Assembly (NCBI GenBank): GCA_035946615.1
Contig: DASYZB010000029.1
Coordinates: 1 to 33,868, forward strand
DNA length: 33,868 nt
Reading direction: 5' to 3'
Source: Verrucomicrobiia bacterium
GTDB taxonomy: Bacteria > Verrucomicrobiota > Verrucomicrobiia > Limisphaerales > UBA8199
Below the pieces are notes generated by a model, which searched no databases, was not told the DNA's origin, and worked only from the letters and a program-made list of their open reading frames with translations. Below, piece by piece: positions 7,804 through 16,447 of the stretch. The translations under genes were made by a program, and so were the position numbers. Positions within the stretch are counted from its first letter, which is position 1; every line of letters starts with the position of its first letter.

Positions 7804-7964
7804 GTTGAGCCGAATGGATTAGCACAGCGTGGAAGAATAAGAGCCACCCTGGCCGCAGGCAAGCCTAGCCTTCGACTGGTTCGACTGGATGCAGCCCCGC
7901 CAATGACAATGTCAGTTCCAAACCTTTGTAGGAGACGCAGCAACGTTGGAACAATGTGCGGAAT

Positions 7965-7989
7965 GAGGGGGGCGCTAAACGCGCCACTC
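7965..7989. repeat. GC-rich hairpin upstream of serA
   Basis: GGCGC (7971-7975) and GCGCC (7981-7985) pair around a TAAAC loop, and flanking GAGG...CTCC can extend the stem with mismatches. It lies in the 251-base spacer between the methyltransferase start and serA. It has no T-tract. I see no protein-coding signal in this spacer. Confidence 0.35.
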
Positions 7990-8054
7990 CTTACCCCTAT
8001 CAGGAAAGCGGCGTTTGACCCGGGCGGCCTCTTTGCCTAGACTCCGGCCTCTTT

Positions 8055-9653
8055 ATGAAAATCCTGGTGTGTGACCCAGTATCGCCGAAGGGAATCGCCT
8101 TGCTGCAACAGCGGCCAGAATTCGAAGTGGTCGTGCTGCCCAAGCGCCTCCCGGAAGCTCATTTGTTGCCCCTCGTCAAGGATGTGGCCGCCATGGTGGT
8201 GCGGTCTGAAACCAAGGTGACCTGCAAAATCATCGAGGCAGCCCCACAGTTGCGCGTGGTTGGCCGGGCCGGGGTCGGAGTGGATAACGTGGACGTGGAC
8301 GCGGCAACCCAGCATGGGGTTGTGGTGATGAATACCCCAGGCGGCAACACCATCTCGACTGCCGAACTGACCTTTGCCATGATCCTCAGCCTGGCACGCA
8401 AAGTCCCCCAAGCCTCGGCTTCGATGGCGGCCGGCAAGTGGGACCGCAAACAATTTCAAGGAGCCGAAGTTTCGGGCAAGACCCTCGGGGTCCTTGGTCT
8501 GGGGCGTATCGGCAGCGAAGTCGCCCGAAGGGCGGTCGCGTTTGGAATGAAGGTCCTGGCTTACGACCCTTTCCTGACGGAAGCTCGCGCGCGAGCTTTG
8601 GGCATCCAACTGGTCGCGGACCTGGACAACGTTTATCGCGACGCGGATTTCATTACCGTACACATGCCGGTCACCGACCAGACGCGCGGGATGCTCAATG
8701 CCTCCTCATTTGCCAGGATGAAACCCAAGGTCTGCCTCATCAACTGCGCGCGCGGGGAGATTCTCGTCGAAAACGATCTGCTTGCCGCATTGGAGTCCGG
8801 CAAAGTGGCCGCCGCCGCCCTGGATGTGTACGCCACCGAACCTCTGCCGGCCGAGCATCCCTTCCGCAAGCATCCATTTGTTGTTTTGACACCCCACCTC
8901 GGGGCCAGCACGCACGAGGCGCAGGAAAAATGTGGCATTGAAGTCGCCGAGGTCCTCACCGCTTATTTGCTCACCGGCGAGGTGCGTAACGCGGTCAACC
9001 TGCCGTATCTCGACGCTAAAACGTACGAGCAGGTCAGGCCCTATCTTATTTTAGGAGAAAAGCTGGGCAAATTGCTGGCGCAACTGACGCCGGCGCCGGT
9101 GGACCGGCTTCACATTACCTATGGTGGCAAGGCGCAGGAGTTGCCCAATATCGACCCTATCACACGCGCTGTCCTGCTGGGCTTTCTCTCTGGCGCCTCG
9201 GTCAAGGACCTCAACAACGTAAATGTTCGCAGTATCGCTTCCACCCTCGGGCTGACGGTCGAGGAGAAGCGCTCAAATGAACCCGTGACCTTTAACGAGT
9301 GGCTCCATGTCCAGGCCTTTCGCGGCGAGGAAAAGGTCAATTCTGTCGGCGGCACGTTTTTTGGCTCGCCGGACAATCCGCGCGTCGTGCGCGTTTTTAG
9401 TCAGCCGACCGAAATCGTCCCCTTCGGGGTGGTATTGCTGCTGGAGAACAAGGACAGACCCGGTATTGTTGGCTATCTGGGGACGCTCCTGGGACGGCAT
9501 AACGTCAATATTGCCAGTATGAGCCTCACACGCGACACCGTGGGGGGGCATGCCCTGACGGTTTTGAACCTGGACAGTGTTCCACCAAACGGGGTCCTGG
9601 ACGAGCTCCAAAAAGACCCCGATATCCGAAATGTTAATGTAGTCAAATTGTAG
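8055..9653 (+). CDS. serA: D-3-phosphoglycerate dehydrogenase, long form
   Basis: 532 residues, the usual length of the type I enzyme that oxidises 3-phosphoglycerate with NAD+ in the first step of serine synthesis. Seen in order: the substrate domain, with GRAGVGVDNVD at 70-80; the NAD-binding motif GLGRIG at 148-153; catalytic Arg233 (NCARGE), Glu262 (ATEP) and His281 (PHLGAS); an intervening ASB-like domain (about 320-450); and a C-terminal ACT domain (FGVVLLLENKDRPGIVG and after, about 450-532), which commonly binds serine for feedback control. ATG 8055 starts the protein directly at MKILVCD; no Shine-Dalgarno is obvious. The foldase gene follows 22 bases later and may be co-transcribed. 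Confidence 0.97.
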   Translation: MKILVCDPVSPKGIALLQQRPEFEVVVLPKRLPEAHLLPLVKDVAAMVVRSETKVTCKIIEAAPQLRVVGRAGVGVDNVDVDAATQHGVVVMNTPGGNTISTAELTFAMILSLARKVPQASASMAAGKWDRKQFQGAEVSGKTLGVLGLGRIGSEVARRAVAFGMKVLAYDPFLTEARARALGIQLVADLDNVYRDADFITVHMPVTDQTRGMLNASSFARMKPKVCLINCARGEILVENDLLAALESGKVAAAALDVYATEPLPAEHPFRKHPFVVLTPHLGASTHEAQEKCGIEVAEVLTAYLLTGEVRNAVNLPYLDAKTYEQVRPYLILGEKLGKLLAQLTPAPVDRLHITYGGKAQELPNIDPITRAVLLGFLSGASVKDLNNVNVRSIASTLGLTVEEKRSNEPVTFNEWLHVQAFRGEEKVNSVGGTFFGSPDNPRVVRVFSQPTEIVPFGVVLLLENKDRPGIVGYLGTLLGRHNVNIASMSLTRDTVGGHALTVLNLDSVPPNGVLDELQKDPDIRNVNVVKL

Positions 9654-9675
9654 GTTCATGATAGAATAGACCCCT

Positions 9676-10827
9676 ATGTTTAATGACAGACTGACCAAAT
9701 GTGTTGCACTGGCCGTGGTAGCCGCCGGCCTCACAGGCTCCGCAACAGCCGCAGAACCCGCCGGCGCGAATCCTTCAGCCTCAGCCCCCGCCAGGAAAAC
9801 CGACTCACTTTTTCCGGATACCGTGGTGGCCAAGGGCAAAGGCGTCCAGGTCATGCGCAGCGAAGTCGATGAGGTCATGGACGGGCTAAAGGCCAATGCC
9901 GCCGCGCAAGGGCAGGTGGTTGGGCCCGAACAGGAGTCCCTCATCGCGCCGCAGATTCTGGACCGGCTTATTCAAATCCAGGTGTTGCTCGCCAAATCCA
10001 CTGCTGCCGATAAGACGGCAGGCCAAGAGGCCACAGCCAAACGCCTCGACGCCATCAAGACCCGCGCTGGAAGCGAAGAGGTCCTGGACCGGCAGTTGAA
10101 AGCCGTCGGCACCACTCCGGAGGCATTCCGCCGCAAATTGATGGACGAATCCACCGCCGAGGCGGTCTTGGAACGCGAGTTGAACATCAATGCCACAGAC
10201 GATGCAATCAAGAAATTCTATGATGACAATCCCTCGAAATTTGAGCAGCCAGAGATGGTCCGGGCCAGCCATATTCTGCTGAGCACGCGGGATATGACCA
10301 CCGGCAAGGACCTCACCGAGGAACAAAAAGCAGCCAAACACAAGCTGGCCGAGGACCTCCTCAAGCGGGCTCGCGCCGGTGAAGATTTTGCCAAACTGGC
10401 CAAGGAATATTCCGAAGACCCCGGCTCAAAAGACAAGGGCGGCGAATACACCTTTGCGCGCGCCAGCGCCGACCCCCAGCACGCCATGGTGCCGGAGTTC
10501 GAAACCGCCGCCTTCTCCCTCAAAACAAATGAGGTCAGCGACATTGTCACCACGCAGTTCGGCTACCATATTATCAAGCTGAACGAGAAAATCCCCGCCA
10601 AAAAACTCGCATTTGCCAAAGTCGCCCCAGACATTAAGGAGTACCTCAAAGGCCAGGAGATGCAGAAACGGCAGGATGAACTCAAAGGCTATATCGCGAA
10701 GATCAAAAAGGAAGCCGATGTCCAGATTCTCGATGACAAGCTAAAGATGAAGCCCGCTCCTGACGCGGGGGCAGGCGAAAATACTTCTGCCAAACCCGCG
10801 CCCACCCCCAACGTAAAGCTCAGGTAA
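9676..10827 (+). CDS. Exported peptidyl-prolyl isomerase of PpiC/SurA type
   Basis: 383 residues. The N-terminus has a signal peptide (hydrophobic residues about 9-24, Ala-x-Ala near 24-26). A SurA_N-like helical part (about 55-180) is followed by a parvulin (PpiC) domain at about 193-303, with ASHILLSTRD, EYSEDPGSKDKGGE and FETAAFSLKTNEVS...FGYHIIKL, which contain the conserved His, acidic and Phe/Tyr positions of parvulins. It probably acts as a periplasmic folding catalyst for outer-membrane or secreted proteins. The C-terminal tail is Lys/Pro/Ala-rich. It is convergent with murJ, with only 29 bases between them. Confidence 0.9.
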   Translation: MFNDRLTKCVALAVVAAGLTGSATAAEPAGANPSASAPARKTDSLFPDTVVAKGKGVQVMRSEVDEVMDGLKANAAAQGQVVGPEQESLIAPQILDRLIQIQVLLAKSTAADKTAGQEATAKRLDAIKTRAGSEEVLDRQLKAVGTTPEAFRRKLMDESTAEAVLERELNINATDDAIKKFYDDNPSKFEQPEMVRASHILLSTRDMTTGKDLTEEQKAAKHKLAEDLLKRARAGEDFAKLAKEYSEDPGSKDKGGEYTFARASADPQHAMVPEFETAAFSLKTNEVSDIVTTQFGYHIIKLNEKIPAKKLAFAKVAPDIKEYLKGQEMQKRQDELKGYIAKIKKEADVQILDDKLKMKPAPDAGAGENTSAKPAPTPNVKLR

Positions 10828-10856
10828 ATGAAGGAGACAGCGTAAGGGGTCTTTGT

Positions 10857-12443
10857 TCACTGGCTCTGGCGCCCGCGGACCTTCGAGAGAATCAATTCCG
10901 TCAACTCCAAGGCCGCAGGCACCCGCAGCCACAAGGCTGAAATCCAATACACCAGCCCCGCTGCCGTCCCAGGGACGAATACCGCGCCGAATTTGACGCT
11001 CAAAGTGCGATGGCCGAGCTTTAGCTCCCAAAGGCGATAAACCAGGGCTGCCACAATCCCGGCAAGCAGCGCGCCCGACATGAGGCCCACCAGGCTCTGG
11101 CGCAAAGAACTCATGCCCAGGAACCCAAGCTTCCGTCTCAGCGCGTAAATGAGCAAGACGACATTGAACGAGGCGCTCACGGTATTTGCAATGGCCAGTC
11201 CCACCTCTCCCCCAATTGAGGTTCTCTGAAAGTACTTTACCAGCCAGAAAGCCATGACCAGGTTCACAGCCAGGCAGAAGACGCTAATCTTCATAGGCGT
11301 TTTGATGTCGTTCAGGGCATAAAAAGCACGTGCGACAATATTATTCATCGAGAACATCAGCAGCCCCGGGGCCAGACACGCCAACGCCAAGGCGACGCGG
11401 TGCGTGGCATTTTCGCTGAACATCCCTCGCTGGAAGAGCAGCCGTACAATCGGTTCGGCCAGTGCCAGGGCTATGGCCGTGGCGATTAAGTTCGCAAGGG
11501 CCAATGCGCCAAGGCCCTGGCGCAAGGTTTGCCTGAATTCGGGGTACTTCTTTTCGGCAGCCAATCCGGCGAGGGTGGGGAGCAAGTAGGTGGCAAGCGA
11601 GATGCCGAACATGCCCTGGGGAAGCTCCATCAGGCGCACCGAATAGTTAAAGGTGGACACGATGCTCGGATCGAAGACAAAGGCGAAGCATTGGGTTATG
11701 AGCACGTTGATTTGGAAGGCAGCGACCCCAATCGAGCCGGGCAGCATCTTGCGCACAACCTGGTGCACCGTTGGGTCCGCCCACGGCGAGACCCAGCGAT
11801 AGCGATAGCCCTCCCGCGATAGGCTCGGCAACTGGAACACGGACTGGGCAAAACCGGCAGCCAGCACGCCAATCGCCAGGCCGAAAATCTGCTGGTCCAG
11901 GCGGACTCCCATTCTCGGCGCGAGCCACAAGACGCTGGCGATCATAACAATGTTGAGCACTACAGCACCCAGCGCCGGCACGAAAAAATGGCCCCGGGCA
12001 TTGGCCATCCCGATCAGGACTGCCGCCAGGCACACCAGCAGCATGTAAGGAAACATCAATCGAAGCAACCGCAGCATCAAACGCGTCTCCGCATTGCGCA
12101 CACCGACCAGTAACGCGATCGAAATTCCAATGGCAACGAGGAGGGTGATCGCCGCCGCGACCGCTACCAGCCCGGAGATGACCGCGTTGGCCGTGCGCCA
12201 CATCTCGCGTTCGCCCTCCTGCACTTCCTTTTGTTTAAAAATAGGGATGAAAGCCGCCGTCAGCGCCCCTTCGCCCAGCAGGCGCCGGAAAAGGTTGGGC
12301 ACCTGAAAGGCCATCACAAACGCGCTGGCTACCCACGTGTTTCCCATGAACGCGGCATAAACCACCTCCCGGGCCAGGCCCAGGACACGGCTGCTCAGCG
12401 TCGCCAGCGCCATAGCGCCTGAGGATTTCAACATTTGCGACAT
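10857..12443 (-). CDS. murJ: Lipid II flippase MurJ
   Basis: 528 residues of alternating hydrophobic helices (about 14) as in the MOP superfamily. The N-terminus (SGAMALATLSSRVLGLAREVV) and the following FMAFQVPNLFRRLLGEGALTAAFIPIF block are the most conserved MurJ signature, including the Arg residues (R19-like and R-R-L-L) needed in the central cavity. It moves undecaprenyl-linked peptidoglycan precursor across the inner membrane. ATG 12443 is preceded by no strong Shine-Dalgarno. It is the only peptidoglycan-precursor gene in the window. Confidence 0.96.
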   Translation of the reverse strand: MSQMLKSSGAMALATLSSRVLGLAREVVYAAFMGNTWVASAFVMAFQVPNLFRRLLGEGALTAAFIPIFKQKEVQEGEREMWRTANAVISGLVAVAAAITLLVAIGISIALLVGVRNAETRLMLRLLRLMFPYMLLVCLAAVLIGMANARGHFFVPALGAVVLNIVMIASVLWLAPRMGVRLDQQIFGLAIGVLAAGFAQSVFQLPSLSREGYRYRWVSPWADPTVHQVVRKMLPGSIGVAAFQINVLITQCFAFVFDPSIVSTFNYSVRLMELPQGMFGISLATYLLPTLAGLAAEKKYPEFRQTLRQGLGALALANLIATAIALALAEPIVRLLFQRGMFSENATHRVALALACLAPGLLMFSMNNIVARAFYALNDIKTPMKISVFCLAVNLVMAFWLVKYFQRTSIGGEVGLAIANTVSASFNVVLLIYALRRKLGFLGMSSLRQSLVGLMSGALLAGIVAALVYRLWELKLGHRTLSVKFGAVFVPGTAAGLVYWISALWLRVPAALELTELILSKVRGRQSQ

Positions 12444-12632
12444 CGGCGGCGAAGTCTAAGGATTCAATGCCACAGGCTAAAGAGAAAGATGATCGTGGAG
12501 CGCTTTAGAGTCAGTTTTGTTGAATCCCTTCGCGCGAAGATGTGGGTAAAGAGAAACGCTTTGCCGGCGCACTCCATGGGAGCCGGCCCACCGCACAGCG
12601 CCCGGGCCGGACGCATTCCCACTCTCCTACGC
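12444..12632. repeat. Palindrome-rich spacer between murJ and the esterase gene
   Basis: This non-coding stretch contains a perfect 12-base palindrome (CTTCGCGCGAAG, 12528-12539) and a pair of GCCGGC hexamers (12563-12568 and 12582-12587) flanking CTCCATGGGAG-like sequence, able to form a hairpin. It has the look of dispersed non-coding repeat sequence, but no second copy occurs in this window. The minus-strand reading frame through it has no protein-like features. Confidence 0.3.
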
Positions 12633-13940
12633 TCAACGTCTGCCCCACTGCTTATCGGCAAAGTCCATAAAGACCCGCCAATCATCAGCGGTCATGGAGT
12701 GTTTACCCTCGCGAATATAATAGCCCAGGGGACTATCCACGAGCTGGCGTAAAAGCGGCATTTGTTTGGCCGCCAACCCTTTTGACCCCAGGAACCGATA
12801 GACCGGGTCGGCCGCCTGCAACACCTCAAATTGCCCGGCTGGGTTGGCCCACTGATCGCCCTGGGCCGCAGAGAAAAGGACCGGGCGCGGCGCGCACATG
12901 GCCAGGAGACAATTCTGGTCGAAGGGCAATCGGTCCGGGGCGTCATTGAATTGCTTGAAGTTGGCGTCAAACCAGTGGGGGAAATGGTCGTTAATGGCCT
13001 TTACCGATTCGCCGGTCTTGCCCCGGCTGGGGGCCGAGCCGCCGCAGCCGGCCTGGTGCGGAAAGGCCATCGCGATGCGCTCGTCAAAAGCCGCCGCAAC
13101 CAGTGCCGCTTTGCCATTGCGCGAATGGCCCAACGCCGCTATCCGCTTGGAGTCCACATCAGGGTCCTTAACCAGGTAATCCACGCACCGATGGAATCCC
13201 CATGCCCAGGCGGCTATGGTGCCGCGGTTGGTTGGATTGTTTCTGGCCGGGTCGCCCTTGGCCAACCACGCGTAAATGCCCTCACTCACATCGCTCCGGT
13301 CCGGGTCGATGTCGCCGCTATAAAAAGCGGCCAGGCCATAGCCGCGTCGGACGATTTCGGCCAGGGGCCAGTCGGTAGCCTGCGCGCCGCGCGATGCCTC
13401 GGTGGGCTGATTATTGGTGCAGCCTTTGCAGAAATCAGGCACCCAACTGCGGGGCAACGGCACACGCGGGTCGGCAGTCAGCGCTTGATTGCCGCAAAAA
13501 TCCATCGCCAGGAACACCGGCGCCGGCCCGGGGTGGTGGTTGGGTAGAACCAACATCAGGCCGATGCGCGGCGCGTCTCCTGAGCCGGTTTCCAGCTCGA
13601 GCAGCTTCAGAGTCGCGCGCCCTTCAAGAAAATCGCTGTATTGACCCAGGACCCTGGCGTGAACATGCGCCGGCTTGGGCGGGAGCGCGCCATACATGTA
13701 ATGCTGAAACAGAGCCGCTAATTCTGGCCGGCGCTTTTCTATCCAGTCGGTTCTCGAGGAGACGCGTTTTCCGGAAAACATCGTCAGCGGGTCGGGCATC
13801 GTCGCCTGTGAAGGCAGAGCCGAAGGCTCGGGGAAATGGTCGCCAACGGGTCCGCTGGCATATGCCTGCGCCAGAGCAGCAATGCACAATAGAATCACTA
13901 AAACCGAAGAACGCGGGGTAAATTGAAAAGCACTGTTCAT
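12633..13940 (-). CDS. Secreted CE15-like carbohydrate esterase (glucuronoyl esterase-like)
   Basis: 435 residues from ATG 13940. A signal peptide is clear (SSVLVILLCIAALAQAYAS). The alpha/beta-hydrolase nucleophile elbow is GHSRNGKAA (Ser273), matching the G-x-S-R-x-G motif of CE15 glucuronoyl esterases, followed by HQAGCGGSAPSRGKTGE and HFPHWF, both typical of that family. GDQWANP and the late His (GKHSMTADDW, about residue 414) fit the acid and histidine of the triad. CE15 enzymes split ester links between lignin and glucuronoxylan, so a role in plant-polymer breakdown is suggested but not shown. A TTG at 13967 would add nine residues before the signal peptide; ATG is preferred. Confidence 0.8.
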   Translation of the reverse strand: MNSAFQFTPRSSVLVILLCIAALAQAYASGPVGDHFPEPSALPSQATMPDPLTMFSGKRVSSRTDWIEKRRPELAALFQHYMYGALPPKPAHVHARVLGQYSDFLEGRATLKLLELETGSGDAPRIGLMLVLPNHHPGPAPVFLAMDFCGNQALTADPRVPLPRSWVPDFCKGCTNNQPTEASRGAQATDWPLAEIVRRGYGLAAFYSGDIDPDRSDVSEGIYAWLAKGDPARNNPTNRGTIAAWAWGFHRCVDYLVKDPDVDSKRIAALGHSRNGKAALVAAAFDERIAMAFPHQAGCGGSAPSRGKTGESVKAINDHFPHWFDANFKQFNDAPDRLPFDQNCLLAMCAPRPVLFSAAQGDQWANPAGQFEVLQAADPVYRFLGSKGLAAKQMPLLRQLVDSPLGYYIREGKHSMTADDWRVFMDFADKQWGRR

Positions 13941-14100
13941 AAAGCTGCGGCCATCTTCGAGCCGCAAAAATAGGTGGAAAAATCAGGTGATTTCTGCTGC
14001 ATATTTCCCGTATGTCGCGGCTTAATCTCACTAAAGCGAAAATCAGGAAAAACTGCAACGGGTTTATTTTCAGCCAAAAGCCTAGCGGAAAGCTGGAGCA

Positions 14101-14110
14101 GGAGAGGGAG
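14101..14110 (+). promoter_or_regulatory. Strong ribosome binding site for the rhodanese gene
   Basis: GGAGAGGGAG lies 7 bases before the TTG at 14118. It is one of the few good Shine-Dalgarno sequences in the window and fixes a TTG start; the frame is open further upstream but that part shows no homology. Confidence 0.6.
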
Positions 14111-14117
14111 CCACTCA

Positions 14118-14501
14118 TTGTTCGGGGCTAATGACTTTGAAAATAAAGTCGCCTTTACAACCGGGCCAGTCGAACTCGACCGGATGATCAAGTCGCCGGA
14201 AAATCACATCGTAGTGGTCGATGTGCGGCAGGCCGAAGATTACGCCAAGGGACACATCCCGGGCGCCATTAACCTGCCCAAAGGGACATGGCACAAGCCG
14301 GAAGGGTTGAGCAAGGAGAAGACCAATGTTGTTTACTGCTGCTCGATTGTGTGCCACTTGGCTGCAAACGCCTGCGTCGCCTTCGCATCGAGGGGTTACC
14401 CGGTCATGGAACTCGACGCCGGCTTCAATAGTTGGAAGGAGCACGAGCTGGACATCGAGCAGGAACCGGCAAACCGGTTTAAAGGCGCTGCCAAACGGTA
14501 A
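14118..14501 (+). CDS. Single-domain rhodanese-like protein
   Basis: 127 residues from a TTG start chosen by the ribosome binding site and by where homology begins. Rhodanese features: KVAFTTGPVELDRMI, then VVVDVRQAEDYAKGHIPGAINLP (the CH2A DVR and the GHIPGAIN block) and the active-site strand VVYCCSIVCHLAANAC, where a Cys at the loop start would carry the persulfide; the loop has extra cysteines. PVMELDAGFNSWKEHEL closes the fold. Such proteins transfer sulfur or sense thiols; the partner is unknown. The gene is divergent from the esterase and convergent with the lectin gene. Confidence 0.85.
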   Translation: MFGANDFENKVAFTTGPVELDRMIKSPENHIVVVDVRQAEDYAKGHIPGAINLPKGTWHKPEGLSKEKTNVVYCCSIVCHLAANACVAFASRGYPVMELDAGFNSWKEHELDIEQEPANRFKGAAKR

Positions 14502-14537
14502 GCGACCTGACGGATGTGTCGAACCTCTTCAGATAGG

Positions 14538-15047
14538 TTAAATGACCATGAGCTGAATGCTATCCACAAATGCCCAGTGGCGCCCCTTGAATCCTGCCAG
14601 CCTGCGCCCGGGCGGCACCGTCAACACCCGTCGCAGGCGTCCCCCCTCCCCGCCATATGGCCCATACGTGCCTTTATTGGTATGAAACGTTAGCCGATCG
14701 ATATACGTCCAATACTCGACCGACACCTCCACCACAAACTCGTCCGCCGCCAACTGAAACGTGTCCTGCCGCACGTCTCGCAGCCGTTCCGCTCTGCCAA
14801 TCCTCGGCAGCTCCCCTTCATCGGTTTCGAGCCGGATGCTATCGACATATTCCCGATGCCATACCGTTACTCGCCGGATGCGGTCAGACGCTTGGGCGCA
14901 GGAGAGGTAGGGAACGCCACCTTTGCCGCCGCATTCCTCACCAAAAGCCTTCGGCTCCTCCCGCTTGGCGGCTCCGAGGCCGGCTGCTTTCGCGCTCTCC
15001 CCTCCATCTGGTTTTCCCGGTATCTCGCTCACAGCATCAGCATTCAT
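14538..15047 (-). CDS. Jacalin-like (beta-prism I) lectin-domain protein
   Basis: 169 residues. After a charged, Gly/Ala-rich segment of about 35 residues without a signal peptide, a complete jacalin-type domain can be read: GGKGG (40-44), RIRRVTVWHREYVDSIRL (57-73), FVVEVSVEYWTYIDRLTFHTNKGTYGPYG (104-132) and LAGFKGRHWAFVDSIQLMV (150-168). The order and spacing match the three beta-prism repeats of jacalin-related lectins, which are common in plants and rarer in bacteria. The usual sugar-binding GxxxD loop near the C-terminus reads W-A-F-V-D, so sugar binding is uncertain. The start ATG 15047 follows an in-frame TAA closely, so little can be missing upstream. It is convergent with the rhodanese gene. 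Confidence 0.78.
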   Translation of the reverse strand: MNADAVSEIPGKPDGGESAKAAGLGAAKREEPKAFGEECGGKGGVPYLSCAQASDRIRRVTVWHREYVDSIRLETDEGELPRIGRAERLRDVRQDTFQLAADEFVVEVSVEYWTYIDRLTFHTNKGTYGPYGGEGGRLRRVLTVPPGRRLAGFKGRHWAFVDSIQLMVI

Positions 15048-15355
15048 CCCCGCCCCATCCCACAGCTCCGGCCCGTTTTACCCCAATCGCTTTCCTCCGC
15101 GGGTCGCTCCAACCCCGCAAAAGCACTCTTTAAAATCCCCCGCAAGGGCATCGGGCGCAATTCAAAAGGAGAAATCCGATTGTAAAAATTACTTCAAGAA
15201 AGCACAAAACGCCACTTGCCCCAAAACAAGGTTTTTCCTTGGAAATTCCACTCCTAAACTCCACGGGGGACCGAGTTCCACGAGAACCCTAATCGCGCAG
15301 GCGTCCAACCGGAATTTGCTTGCCCGCTCAGGAGGTTGGAAGGTTCCCTTCACCA
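15048..15355. other. 308-base spacer between lectin and epimerase genes
   Basis: No convincing gene is visible. It should hold the divergent promoters of the lectin and epimerase genes, but I cannot place -35/-10 boxes with confidence. A small hairpin (CAAGG, TTTTT loop, CCTTG at 15227-15241) is present, and GGAGG at 15331-15335 lies 20 bases before the epimerase ATG, too far for normal use. Confidence 0.4.
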
Positions 15356-16363
15356 ATGCGCATTCTTTTCATCGGCGGGACTGGAAACATCTCGGCAGAT
15401 TGCGCCGCGTTGTTGGCTGAGCGCGGCCATGAAATCGCCGTCATCAGCCGGGGCCGGGCGGCCGTCCCTTCAAGCTATCATCACCTGCAGGCCGACCGCA
15501 AAGACCCGGCTGCACTCCGCGCCGCTCTCAATGCAGCCCAGCCTGAAGCCATCATCAATTTTCTTGGGTTCGAACTCGAAGATGTCCAACTCGATTACGA
15601 ACTCTTCCCGGCATCGGCTCGCCAATACCTGTTCATCAGCTCCGCCACCGTTTATGCCAAACCGCCCGCTGCCCTGCCCATCACGGAAGACGCGCCTCTG
15701 GGCAATCCATGGTGGGATTACGCCCAAAAAAAGCTCGCCTGCGAACAATGGCTGCTCGAACGCTACCATGAAAGCGGCTTTCCAGTCATCGTCGTGCGCC
15801 CCTCCCATACCTATTCCCACCGCTGGATACCCAGCCCGGTTTCCAGCTCGACTTACAATTTCGCCGCCCGCATCGAACAGGGCAAACCAGTCTTTGTGCC
15901 CGACCAGGGCCAAAACCCATGGACCCTCACCGCTTCGAGCGACTTCGCCATCGGCCTGGCCGGTCTGGTAGGCAACCCCGCCGCCATCGGCCAAGCCTTC
16001 CATATTACCAGCGATGAAGTCCTCACCTGGAATCAGATCATCAAGGAGATTGCCCGTGCCCTTGCCCAATGCGCCGGCGCCCCCAGAGAACCTGACATCT
16101 TGAAAATCCCAACCGATTTCATCTGCAAAATCGCCCCGCGCCTGACCGGCACTCTTAAAGGTGACAAGGCCCTTCCCGGCGTCTTTGACAATTCAAAGAT
16201 AAAACGCCTTGTCCCCGAGTTCGGCTGCACTAAACCCTTTGCCCAAGGCATCCGCGAATCCATTGAATGGCTGCGCTCAGACCGGGCCCGGCAAATCCTT
16301 GACCCAAAAGTGGAGGCAACTATCCAAGACGTCATCAGCGCATGGCAGCGTGAGGGCCGGTAA
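15356..16363 (+). CDS. NAD-dependent epimerase/dehydratase-like protein (extended SDR)
   Basis: 335 residues from ATG 15356. The N-terminus MRILFIGGTGNIS is a Rossmann GGTGxxS nucleotide-binding loop, followed by VISRG after strand 2, FLGFELEDVQ, FISSATVYA and a DYAQKKLACE segment that holds the Tyr-x-x-x-Lys active-site pair (Y-A-Q-K-K). The downstream VIVVRPSHTYSHRW and AFHITSDEVLTWNQI blocks are usual in extended SDR sugar-nucleotide epimerases and in the related CSP41-like RNA-binding group. The substrate is unknown. A TTG 36 bases upstream is in frame but lies before the homology begins. It stands alone ahead of the TrpB2 gene (84-base gap). Confidence 0.85.
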   Translation: MRILFIGGTGNISADCAALLAERGHEIAVISRGRAAVPSSYHHLQADRKDPAALRAALNAAQPEAIINFLGFELEDVQLDYELFPASARQYLFISSATVYAKPPAALPITEDAPLGNPWWDYAQKKLACEQWLLERYHESGFPVIVVRPSHTYSHRWIPSPVSSSTYNFAARIEQGKPVFVPDQGQNPWTLTASSDFAIGLAGLVGNPAAIGQAFHITSDEVLTWNQIIKEIARALAQCAGAPREPDILKIPTDFICKIAPRLTGTLKGDKALPGVFDNSKIKRLVPEFGCTKPFAQGIRESIEWLRSDRARQILDPKVEATIQDVISAWQREGR

Positions 16364-16447
16364 CCAGCTCCAATTTTACGTGACCTTTTCCTCTCCCCTC
16401 ATTAGCCTCTAACGGTCCGTTGCAAAACCGTAGAATCCGAACTCATC

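Noticed and set aside
7925-7955. Possible third copy of the family 1 repeat (GTAGGAGACG on the plus strand)
   Set aside because: Only about 10 bases match the reverse complement of the copy at 21266-21294; the right arm of the stem is missing, so chance similarity cannot be excluded.
12831-13547. Plus-strand open frame of 238 codons opposite the esterase gene
   Set aside because: It is the complement of the CE15-like gene; no motif or sensible start signal was seen.
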